DNA of 5,674 nucleotides from the NCBI GenBank assembly GCA_030044075.1, contig JASHWM010000026.1:1-5674 (forward strand), read 5' to 3'. Source of the stretch: Candidatus Rhabdochlamydia sp. (GTDB lineage Bacteria; Chlamydiota; Chlamydiia; Chlamydiales; Rhabdochlamydiaceae). Positions 1-5,138 of this stretch are shown in pieces (position 1 is the stretch's first letter; each line of letters begins with the position of its first letter). A program made the position numbers and the translations under genes. The notes below the pieces were generated by a model, which saw only the letters and a list, made by a program, of their open reading frames with translations, was not told the origin of the DNA and ran no database searches.

Positions 1-360
1 TCTGGGGCCAGTGCAGCCAAAGCGCTTGCGTTTGGACAAAAAATCCCGCTGATCGGTTTTTGCTCCCTTCTTGCATATGCACCGGAAAACACCCCTGAGT
101 ATCTGATCTGCATGAAAGCGAAAAAGGGAGGGTTCTTTGCCTTGATGGCCAAACAGGACTTTGGAACTGTCCGGTATGAACTTTTTCCGAGCCTTCAAAA
201 TCTAAGCGGGCTCTCTACAGATTGCAAAATAATCGAGGCCCCGCAAGAAAATGCCCGGATCAACTATAAGGCCATCATCCGCTACTGTCATGAAATATTT
301 TTAAATCGCCCCAAAGAAGGTTTAGAGAGCCCGTCTTTGCTCTATTTGCATAGTCCTTAA
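1..360 (+). CDS. tsaB: TsaB, tRNA t6A biosynthesis protein (3' part, truncated by window edge)
   Basis: The open frame runs from base 1 to a TAA at 358-360, giving the last 119 residues of a protein whose family is usually about 200-230 residues long. TsaB is the non-catalytic partner that joins TsaD and TsaE to place threonylcarbamoyl on A37 of ANN-decoding tRNAs. The fragment opens with SGASAAKALAFGQKIPLIGF, which fits the family segment after the G-S-F-TG-LR loop (AKGLAFGLNIPLIGVSSL type). It ends in YLHSP, like the usual YLR-type C-terminus. The segment that is normally DARRGEVY reads MKAKKGGFFAL here, so that motif is divergent. The neighbours rpsU and dnaJ follow on the same strand, in the order I recall from Chlamydia, where the tsaB-like gene was annotated as a glycoprotease. 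The ATG at 112 is internal and not the start. No terminator is visible after the stop. Confidence 0.82.
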   Translation, partial: SGASAAKALAFGQKIPLIGFCSLLAYAPENTPEYLICMKAKKGGFFALMAKQDFGTVRYELFPSLQNLSGLSTDCKIIEAPQENARINYKAIIRYCHEIFLNRPKEGLESPSLLYLHSP

Positions 361-370
361 CGATTTTTAA

Positions 371-400
371 TTGCCCAATAACCCCTGTTTTTCGTACAAT
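371..400 (+). promoter_or_regulatory. Predicted sigma70/sigma66-type promoter for rpsU
   Basis: TTGCCC (371-376) and TACAAT (395-400) are separated by 18 nt and resemble -35 and -10 boxes; TACAAT matches the -10 consensus at 5 of 6 positions. A start near 407 would leave a leader of about 37 nt before the rpsU ATG. A second TATAAA at 405-410 lies inside an A-rich run and has no good -35 partner. This is a consensus-based prediction only. Confidence 0.45.
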
Positions 401-443
401 TCACTATAAAAAAAACCATTAACTCCAAAGGAAAGTAACATTC

Positions 444-647
444 ATGCCTAGCGTAAAAGTTCGTACTGGTGAGTCTATTGACAAAGCTCTTCGAGCCCTC
501 AAGAAAAAATTGGACAAAGAAGGAATCATGAAATCTGCAAAAGCTCACCGCTTTTACGATAAACCTTCTGTAAAAAGCCGGGCCAAATCCAAAGCCGCTT
601 TAAAATACAAGAAGACAAAGCCAAGCTTCCGCTCTAACAGCTTCTAG
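444..647 (+). CDS. rpsU: 30S ribosomal protein S21
   Basis: The gene encodes 67 residues of S21, a small basic protein of the 30S platform next to the 3' end of 16S rRNA that takes part in translation initiation. The sequence is a full S21: [20 protein letters not shown], then a KKKLDKEG turn, then [20 protein letters not shown]. It resembles the chlamydial protein closely as I remember it, but that one is about 58 residues. The extra C-terminal piece ([12 protein letters not shown]) makes this version somewhat longer. Translation starts at the ATG at 444, with AAAGGAAAG at 427-435 as a purine-rich ribosome-binding site about 9-11 nt upstream. A separate promoter is predicted at 371-400 and an intrinsic terminator at 671-704, so it is probably transcribed as a single-gene unit, with possible read-through from tsaB. 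Confidence 0.96.
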   Translation: MPSVKVRTGESIDKALRALKKKLDKEGIMKSAKAHRFYDKPSVKSRAKSKAALKYKKTKPSFRSNSF

Positions 648-670
648 ACCGGCTTTTCACATAATAAATT

Positions 671-704
671 AGCACTTTACACCATTGTCTGCTAAAGTGC
701 TTTT
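671..704 (+). terminator. Intrinsic terminator after rpsU
   Basis: AGCACTTTA (671-679) and TAAAGTGCT (693-701) form a perfect 9-bp stem with a 13-nt loop, followed directly by a short T run (TTTT at 701-704, its first T being the last stem base). It lies 23 nt after the rpsU stop and just before the dnaJ promoter, so it should end the rpsU transcript and insulate dnaJ. The T run is short, so read-through is possible. Confidence 0.75.
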
Positions 705-729
705 CCTAAACATCCACTTTTGGTATAAT
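701..729 (+). promoter_or_regulatory. Extended -10 promoter for dnaJ
   Basis: TGGTATAAT (721-729) is a perfect extended -10 element (TG-N-TATAAT). The candidate -35 at 17-nt spacing is TTTTCC (701-706), a weak match, as is common when an extended -10 is present. The predicted start is near 736, giving a leader of only about 24 nt before the dnaJ ATG at 760. The promoter starts where the rpsU terminator ends. Confidence 0.65.
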
Positions 730-759
730 CCATTTCAGGATTTAACCTTCGGTAATTCT

Positions 760-1908
760 ATGACAGATTTTTATGAGATTTTAGGTGTGTCCAAAGGGGC
801 TACACAAGAAGAGATTAAAAAAGCCTATCGAAAAAATGCACTCAAATACCACCCTGATAAAAACCCCAACGACCCTCAAGCCGCATCTAAATTTAAAGAA
901 GTATCTGAAGCATACGAAGTGTTAAGCGACGATAAGAAAAGGCGCATGTACGACCAGTATGGCGCTGATGCCTTCCGCGCAGGAGGCATGGGAGCTGGCG
1001 GGGGGCCGCAAGGGTTTTCCTCCATGGAAGAAGCCCTTCGAACCTTTATGGGCGCTTTTGGCGGCGGCTCCGACACAATTTTTGAATCATTCTTCGGGTT
1101 CAACTCCAATCCGCAAGAGAGCATCGTCCGCCAGGGCAACAATAAAAAGATGACCCTGAACATTACTTTTGAAGAAGCTGTCCGAGGCGTGGAAAAAGAA
1201 GCTGTCATCCACAACTATATCAACTGCAACACATGCAATGGAACAGGAGCGAGCAGCCCGCAAGGGATCTCCAAATGCTCACGCTGCCATGGCACCGGCC
1301 AGGTCCATCAAAACCGCGGCTTCTTTAGCATGACAAGCGCATGCAGCCATTGCGGAGGAGCAGGGACGATCATCACGGACCCGTGCAAAGATTGCAGCGG
1401 CAGCGGAAGGATCAAACAAAAGCAGAAAATCACCATCAAAGTCCCTCCGGGCGTCGATAATGGGATGCGCCTTCGCATGGGCGGCTACGGCGATGCAGGA
1501 GAAGGCGGCGGCCCTCCAGGAGACCTGTATGTGTATATCCAGGTAGAGCCGCACGAGTTCTTCGAACGGGATGGCGACGATGTCATCATCGAGCTCCCTA
1601 TCGGGTTTGCAGAGGCGGCTCTTGGCTGTAAAAAAGAAATCCCAACGCCGGCTGGTGCGACGTATCGCATTTCTGTGCCGGAAGGGATCCAGACAGGAAA
1701 GGTCCTTCGCGTAAAAGGTGAAGGGATCTCAAATGTCCATGGCCAGGGCAAGGGCGACCTCTTCGTAAAGATCCTCGTCGAGACGCCTGTAGGGCTTAGC
1801 GAAAAACAAAAAGACCTGCTCCGCTCATTTGGAGAACTTGAAGGAGATCAAAACTCCCCTAGAAAACGCAGCTTCCTTGATAAAATGAAGTCGTTCTTTT
1901 CCCCTTGA
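760..1908 (+). CDS. dnaJ: Chaperone protein DnaJ (Hsp40)
   Basis: This 382-residue cytoplasmic co-chaperone stimulates the ATPase of DnaK and delivers unfolded clients. It is a complete type I DnaJ. The J domain covers residues 1-70 with HPD at 31-33. A Gly/Phe-rich linker follows at about 74-118. The zinc region has four CxxCxGxG repeats beginning at Cys156, Cys173, Cys195 and Cys209. The C-terminal client-binding domains end in the tail [15 protein letters not shown], which resembles chlamydial DnaJ. The start is set at the ATG at 760 ([10 protein letters not shown]). The frame stays open upstream to a TTG at 685, but that lies in the terminator hairpin ahead of the promoter. The Shine-Dalgarno is poor: the nearest is AGGA at 737-740, about 19 nt upstream. 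No proper HrcA/CIRCE operator with 9-nt spacing is seen. The stop lies 5 nt from the stop of the convergent gene at 1914. Confidence 0.97.
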   Translation: MTDFYEILGVSKGATQEEIKKAYRKNALKYHPDKNPNDPQAASKFKEVSEAYEVLSDDKKRRMYDQYGADAFRAGGMGAGGGPQGFSSMEEALRTFMGAFGGGSDTIFESFFGFNSNPQESIVRQGNNKKMTLNITFEEAVRGVEKEAVIHNYINCNTCNGTGASSPQGISKCSRCHGTGQVHQNRGFFSMTSACSHCGGAGTIITDPCKDCSGSGRIKQKQKITIKVPPGVDNGMRLRMGGYGDAGEGGGPPGDLYVYIQVEPHEFFERDGDDVIIELPIGFAEAALGCKKEIPTPAGATYRISVPEGIQTGKVLRVKGEGISNVHGQGKGDLFVKILVETPVGLSEKQKDLLRSFGELEGDQNSPRKRSFLDKMKSFFSP

Positions 1909-1913
1909 AGTTT

Positions 1914-2264
1914 CTAGACGTAGACAAAAAGCAGTGGAGAATCTTCCGACATCCACCTGGTCACAAGGTCGATAATAAAGCCTACGGCAAATGAAGTCAC
2001 ATTGAGCGCAATCACAAGCAATATGTCAACGGGCCCAAAAATTGCTGTTGTGATCGCTGCTCCTGCCAGGCATCCAAGGATCCTAGAGGCCAAGATTGCA
2101 ATCGGGAATGTGCGGGGAGAAGGATTGGATGCAAAAATCTTTCCGGAAACTGCGCTCACCACCATATCGATCGCATTATAAGTAAGCGCCTGCACAGGAT
2201 CCATACTGCTGTACGCACAGATCAAATACCTGGAAGCACCCGCAGCGACTATTCCTAAAGCCAT
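1914..2264 (-). CDS. Small hypothetical integral membrane protein
   Basis: I do not recognise this 116-residue protein. It has at least two hydrophobic stretches long enough to span a membrane, at about residues 54-76 and 79-100 (the latter starting VDILLVIALNV). A more weakly hydrophobic Ala/Gly-rich N-terminus (1-18) could be a third segment or a signal anchor. Motifs such as GPVD and the end TRWMSEDSPLLFVYV give no family I can name. The ATG at 2264 is preceded by an AAGG (plus-strand positions 2272-2275) at 7-nt spacing, and a good promoter lies at 2308-2336, which supports a real gene. Its stop faces the dnaJ stop across 5 nt, so the two converge with no visible terminator between them. 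It is likely inner-membrane, function unknown. Confidence 0.68.
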   Translation of the reverse strand: MALGIVAAGASRYLICAYSSMDPVQALTYNAIDMVVSAVSGKIFASNPSPRTFPIAILASRILGCLAGAAITTAIFGPVDILLVIALNVTSFAVGFIIDLVTRWMSEDSPLLFVYV

Positions 2265-2300
2265 ATAAATACCTTAAAAACCAAATCGCGATATTACGAA

Positions 2301-2335
2301 TGAACTAATTCTAATTTCATAGAAAATTTAGTTCA
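2301..2335. repeat. Imperfect inverted repeat overlapping a promoter (possible operator)
   Basis: TGAACTAA (2301-2308) and TTAGTTCA (2328-2335) are perfect complements. Inside them TTCTA (2309-2313) pairs with TAGAA (2320-2324), leaving a 6-nt loop and a 3-nt bulge (2325-2327). No T run follows on either strand, so it is not a canonical terminator. One outer arm covers the -35 box and the other adjoins the -10 box of the minus-strand promoter. Confidence 0.5.
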
Positions 2336-2336
2336 A
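2308..2336 (-). promoter_or_regulatory. Predicted promoter of the 1914-2264 membrane-protein gene
   Basis: Read on the minus strand, TTGAAC (plus positions 2331-2336) and TAGAAT (2308-2313) are separated by exactly 17 nt; TAGAAT matches the -10 consensus at 5 of 6 positions. The start would fall near 2301, leaving a leader of about 37 nt. The gap 2265-2397 is otherwise AT-rich; apart from this promoter, the overlapping inverted repeat and an 8-bp ATCGCGAT palindrome at 2285-2292, I see nothing in it. Confidence 0.5.
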
Positions 2337-2397
2337 TCAATATCAATCCAGATAAAGAAACTACTATTTAAAATTTTAGAAGAAAATAATCGATAGA

Positions 2398-2940
2398 TCA
2401 CTCTTCATGGATTGCGACACGCCGTCGTTTGCGCCGAACCACCCAGAACAGCAAAAAGGCGGCGCCGAGCGTTACAGGCAGCATGATGGAATAGAGATAT
2501 TCATCGACAAAAGCAACGCCTGCGCAGAAGATCCCCAGTACAACACCAACCACCATCAGGAACGGCTCTGTATAAAGGCCGGCGAGAAAAGTTGTCAGTG
2601 AAAGCAGCGTCAGGACCTGCAAACTTGCGATAAACCTCCCCATGATCCCCATGTTCACAAAAACAGAGATAAGGTACACAGCAAGCAAAAGCCCAATCCA
2701 ATGAGCGACCTCTTTCCAGAAGAAGCTTATTTTGAACAAACCTTTTTTATGTCTGATGTACCAGCTGAGCCAAAGACATAAGGCAGCATTTACAAACACC
2801 ATCGTCCGCCAATAGTTCCAACCGCCATCCTCTTTGATATCTGTGACAACAAGGCCAATAAATCCAAGGATCAAAATTAAAAGACCCACAATAAAACGAG
2901 CTTCCCACGGATGGGAATTTTCCATCTCGAAAGTTTTCAT
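2398..2940 (-). CDS. Hypothetical six-helix membrane protein
   Basis: I do not recognise this 180-residue protein. It is strongly hydrophobic, with about six predicted membrane spans at residues 16-33, 45-62, 79-97, 103-122, 127-145 and 150-168. It ends in a basic tail (RRKRRR at 169-174) that is probably cytoplasmic. Features include EDGGWNYWR between spans 1 and 2 and a basic RHKKGLFK loop after span 2. The ATG at 2938-2940 is chosen because the minus strand has AGGA 7 nt upstream. The Met at residue 6 (MENSHPW) has no such site. A candidate promoter lies at 2970-2998. It is oriented towards the 1914-2264 gene but separated by 133 nt that contain another promoter, so the two need not be one operon. 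No terminator hairpin is seen after its stop. A role in transport or envelope biology cannot be inferred from sequence alone. Confidence 0.75.
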   Translation of the reverse strand: MKTFEMENSHPWEARFIVGLLILILGFIGLVVTDIKEDGGWNYWRTMVFVNAALCLWLSWYIRHKKGLFKISFFWKEVAHWIGLLLAVYLISVFVNMGIMGRFIASLQVLTLLSLTTFLAGLYTEPFLMVVGVVLGIFCAGVAFVDEYLYSIMLPVTLGAAFLLFWVVRRKRRRVAIHEE

Positions 2941-2969
2941 AGTTTTTTCCTAATCGGTGAAGTAATTTG

Positions 2970-2998
2970 CATATATCAATTCAAAGAAAGGATTGCAA
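2970..2998 (-). promoter_or_regulatory. Candidate promoter of the 2398-2940 gene
   Basis: On the minus strand TTGCAA (2993-2998) and TATATG (2970-2975) are separated by 17 nt, each a 4 of 6 consensus match. The start would be near 2963, about 23 nt upstream of the ATG. The match is modest. Confidence 0.35.
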
Positions 2999-3022
2999 AA
3001 CTTTTTTCTGAATCGTTATCCT
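2993..3022 (+). promoter_or_regulatory. Weak candidate promoter of the proline iminopeptidase gene
   Basis: On the plus strand the palindromic TTGCAA (2993-2998) could serve as -35 for TATCCT (3017-3022) at 18-nt spacing. Both boxes are imperfect. The same TTGCAA is the candidate -35 of the divergent gene. This is a consensus reading only. Confidence 0.25.
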
Positions 3023-3047
3023 TGCCCCGAAACAGGAGACCTAAGGC

Positions 3048-3995
3048 ATGAGAAGACCCTATCCCCCCATCGAACCCTACAACTCTGGCTTTTTAAAGAT
3101 GGACGAGGTCCATACTTTGTATTTCGAAGAAAGCGGCAACCCCAAGGGATCTCCTATTATTTTTCTTCATGGCGGGCCGGGCTCCGGAACAGATGCGAAC
3201 CACAGGTGCTATTTTGATCCTCAAACCTACAGGATCATCCTTTTCGACCAAAGGGGATGTGGAAAGAGCACACCTCATGCATGCCTTGAAAAAAACACAA
3301 CATGGGACCTTGTGAGTGATATTGAAAAGATCAGAAAACACCTTGGCATTGACAAATGGATTGTTTTTGGAGGCTCATGGGGAAGCACGCTCAGTCTTGC
3401 CTATGCACAGGCGCATCCAGATCATGTCAAAGGGCTGATCGTCCGCGGGATCTTCCTATCCCGAGAAAAAGAGTTACAGTGGTTTTATCAATATGGGGCG
3501 CACCATCTTTTTCCTGATGAATGGGAAAAATTCCTCTTGCCCATTCCAGAGAATGAAAGAAGCGATATGATATCCGCCTATTACAAACAGTTGACTTCGA
3601 ATGATTCGGAAATAAGGATGAGGGCTGCAAAAGCATGGTCGGGATGGGAAGCTGCCACCGTCAAACTTGTTTTCGATCCCGTTTTTTTCAGCAAGTTCAA
3701 TGCCGACGACCATGCCGTTGCTGTGGCCCGCATCGAGTGCCACTACTTTATGAACAACTCTTTTTTTCCAACCGACAATTATCTTCTGGAAAACGTTTCT
3801 AAGATCTGGCCCATCCCTGGGATTATCATTCATGGCAGATATGATGTGGTCTGTCCTGTGGAGAACGCTTGGGAGCTTCATAAGGCATGGCCGGAGGCGA
3901 CACTGGAGATCGTACCTGCTACGGGACATGCCGCAAGCGAAGTAGGGATCACCGATGCGCTTGTCCGCGCTACCGACCTTTTTCGAGCCATTTAG
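3048..3995 (+). CDS. pip: Proline iminopeptidase (prolyl aminopeptidase, peptidase family S33)
   Basis: This 315-residue alpha/beta hydrolase removes an N-terminal proline from peptides in the cytoplasm, which helps recycle proline-containing peptides. The family signatures are all present: MRRPYPPIEPYNSGFLKM at the N-terminus, HGGPGSG at 41-47 (oxyanion region), DQRGCGKS at 67-74, and the nucleophile elbow GGSWGS with Ser110. The acid Asp266 lies in HGRYDVVCP and the base His294 in GHAASE. These numbers agree with those I recall for the Xanthomonas enzyme. The cap domain contains WSGWEAAT and the RIECHYF segment that usually contributes substrate-binding acidic residues. The ATG at 3048 has AGGAG at 3034-3038, 9 nt upstream. 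The last 26 nt overlap the 3' end of the convergent doxX-like gene. No signal peptide is seen. The enzyme looks complete and active. Confidence 0.95.
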   Translation: MRRPYPPIEPYNSGFLKMDEVHTLYFEESGNPKGSPIIFLHGGPGSGTDANHRCYFDPQTYRIILFDQRGCGKSTPHACLEKNTTWDLVSDIEKIRKHLGIDKWIVFGGSWGSTLSLAYAQAHPDHVKGLIVRGIFLSREKELQWFYQYGAHHLFPDEWEKFLLPIPENERSDMISAYYKQLTSNDSEIRMRAAKAWSGWEAATVKLVFDPVFFSKFNADDHAVAVARIECHYFMNNSFFPTDNYLLENVSKIWPIPGIIIHGRYDVVCPVENAWELHKAWPEATLEIVPATGHAASEVGITDALVRATDLFRAI

Positions 3996-4416
3996 ATCGG
4001 ATCGCTGCGTCCAGGCTGATCCTGCCCGGCCCCACAACAAGAAGGGAAAAAAGCATCAAGACATAATACAGGGGAACTTCAAAGCCATCTGATCCGCAGG
4101 CAAACCCATGCGTCCAATGAACAGTGGTTATTGCAACACCGAGTAAAAAAATCAAAGGGATTGTGATAAGCCTTGTGAAGAGTCCAAGAAATAAACAGAT
4201 CATCCCCACGATCTCTGTCCCAAGCGATAAAAAGGCGCTGAGTGTCGGATAAGGGATCCCTATTTGCATAAACCACTGCACAACCGCTGAAAAGTTCTGC
4301 AGTTTCTGTGTAGCTGGCATAAAAAAACCATACGCGAGGATCAATCGAAAAAACAGCGGGGGAAGATCGCGCAGTTTTTCTAAACATGCAAGCAGGCCCA
4401 AAGCAATTGTCTTCAT
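3970..4416 (-). CDS. DoxX family membrane protein (HvfD/BufD-like)
   Basis: This 148-residue inner-membrane protein has four predicted spans at about residues 20-40, 57-79, 82-99 and 113-129. It carries the family ending GPGRISLD (129-136), and VHWTHGF (99-105) with His100 and His103 sits after the third span. DoxX proteins are linked to redox or quinone chemistry. In Hvf/bufferin operons the DoxX gene is the usual fourth member, although its exact role is not settled. Its ATG overlaps the TGA of the upstream DUF2063 gene as ATGA, and GAAGGG (plus 4425-4430) stands 8 nt upstream, so the two are translationally coupled. The 3' end runs 26 nt into the convergent pip gene, and no terminator is visible. 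It is the last gene of the operon. The subfamily assignment rests on context. Confidence 0.88.
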   Translation of the reverse strand: MKTIALGLLACLEKLRDLPPLFFRLILAYGFFMPATQKLQNFSAVVQWFMQIGIPYPTLSAFLSLGTEIVGMICLFLGLFTRLITIPLIFLLGVAITTVHWTHGFACGSDGFEVPLYYVLMLFSLLVVGPGRISLDAAIRSKWLEKGR

Positions 4417-5138
4417 ACAATATACCCTTCGATGACTCCAAGGTGGAGCAGGTCTTTAAAAAAATTCTCAGAAAAGGCGATTAATTTTTCATCTAGGCTG
4501 ATGGCAAACAAAGCGGCTACATGTTGCAATGCTTCCATGCCGCTCATCGGATTTTGATGGAGCAGTTGCAAGACGCTTTGATAAAATCTCGAGAGCTGAA
4601 GAAAATGGACCTCTTTTGTCCCAAAATGGCGGTAGGTCAAGAGGAAATAAGATCCCTTTTTTGAAACGTCCTTTTGAAAGACGGGATAGGAAAATTGTGA
4701 AAAAAGGTGGTCGGGATTGATAAAGAGAGGGTCTTCAAAAATATCTCCATCGCTTTTAAGGGCTCTTCGATGCCCATCTTTCATCATATAGACTTCCGTC
4801 TCGGCCCATTCAAACGCAAGGAGGTCCTCAAGATGGGGGATTTGGTAGCGCTTTGAGATATTTTTTTCTTTTGCAAAGAAGCAAAGATGCTCCGACATCT
4901 TCCAAAAATAGGGTGTTGTTGATTCATGCTCGTGGAAAAAATCCGATACCATCTTTTTCCAGATCTCTTCATCGATAGATGACCGAGTGATGGGATACAC
5001 TCTTCCAAGCGCCCCTTCGACCTTCTCAAAGATCAGCTCTGCATAAACAGCAGCGCGCCTTGCGTCTACCTGCAGGCCCCCAAGGTCTTTCCCTCGGCAA
5101 AACTCGGAGAATTGCTGTTGAATTTTTCCCAGTGTCAT
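4413..5138 (-). CDS. DUF2063 protein, HvfC/BufC-like partner of the MNIO enzyme
   Basis: The gene encodes 241 residues. The N-terminal part matches DUF2063: KIQQQFSEFCRGKD, then RRAAVYAELIFEKVEGALGR (helix with the R-x-x-VY pattern), YP, and the LEDLLAFEWAE helix near 103-113. The C-terminal part (about 145-241), with the YFLLTYRHF strand and a helical end, fits the HvfC/NGO1945-like second domain. In RiPP pathways this protein acts with the DUF692/MNIO enzyme to bind the precursor peptide; older annotations call it putative DNA-binding. The start is the ATG at 5136-5138, overlapping the MNIO stop as ATGA, with GGAAGG (plus 5146-5151) 7 nt upstream. A longer reading from a GTG at 5153 would place the start inside that ribosome-binding site. 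The gene is followed by doxX through a second ATGA overlap. Confidence 0.9.
   Translation of the reverse strand: MTLGKIQQQFSEFCRGKDLGGLQVDARRAAVYAELIFEKVEGALGRVYPITRSSIDEEIWKKMVSDFFHEHESTTPYFWKMSEHLCFFAKEKNISKRYQIPHLEDLLAFEWAETEVYMMKDGHRRALKSDGDIFEDPLFINPDHLFSQFSYPVFQKDVSKKGSYFLLTYRHFGTKEVHFLQLSRFYQSVLQLLHQNPMSGMEALQHVAALFAISLDEKLIAFSENFFKDLLHLGVIEGYIV

Noticed and set aside
685..759. 25-residue N-terminal extension of DnaJ from a TTG at 685
   Set aside because: It begins inside the rpsU terminator and upstream of the dnaJ extended -10. The J domain starts canonically at the ATG at 760.
876..1751. Minus-strand open frames antisense to dnaJ (876-1214, 1279-1554, 1485-1751)
   Set aside because: They are low-complexity shadows of the dnaJ coding frame, with no family features and no ribosome-binding sites I could credit.
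2285..2292. ATCGCGAT palindrome as a regulatory site
   Set aside because: Eight bases are too few to support a call without further copies or conservation.
2407..2601. Plus-strand frame opposite the six-helix membrane protein
   Set aside because: It is a shadow of a hydrophobic coding sequence, with no ribosome-binding site or domain.
3999..4022. GGATC...GATCC hairpin after the pip stop as a terminator
   Set aside because: It has a short stem, a 14-nt interior and no following T run, and it lies inside the doxX-like coding region.
3474..4040. 188-residue minus-strand frame across pip
   Set aside because: It is antisense to a fully conserved peptidase and overlaps the doxX-like 3' end; its composition is shadow-like and no motif is recognisable.
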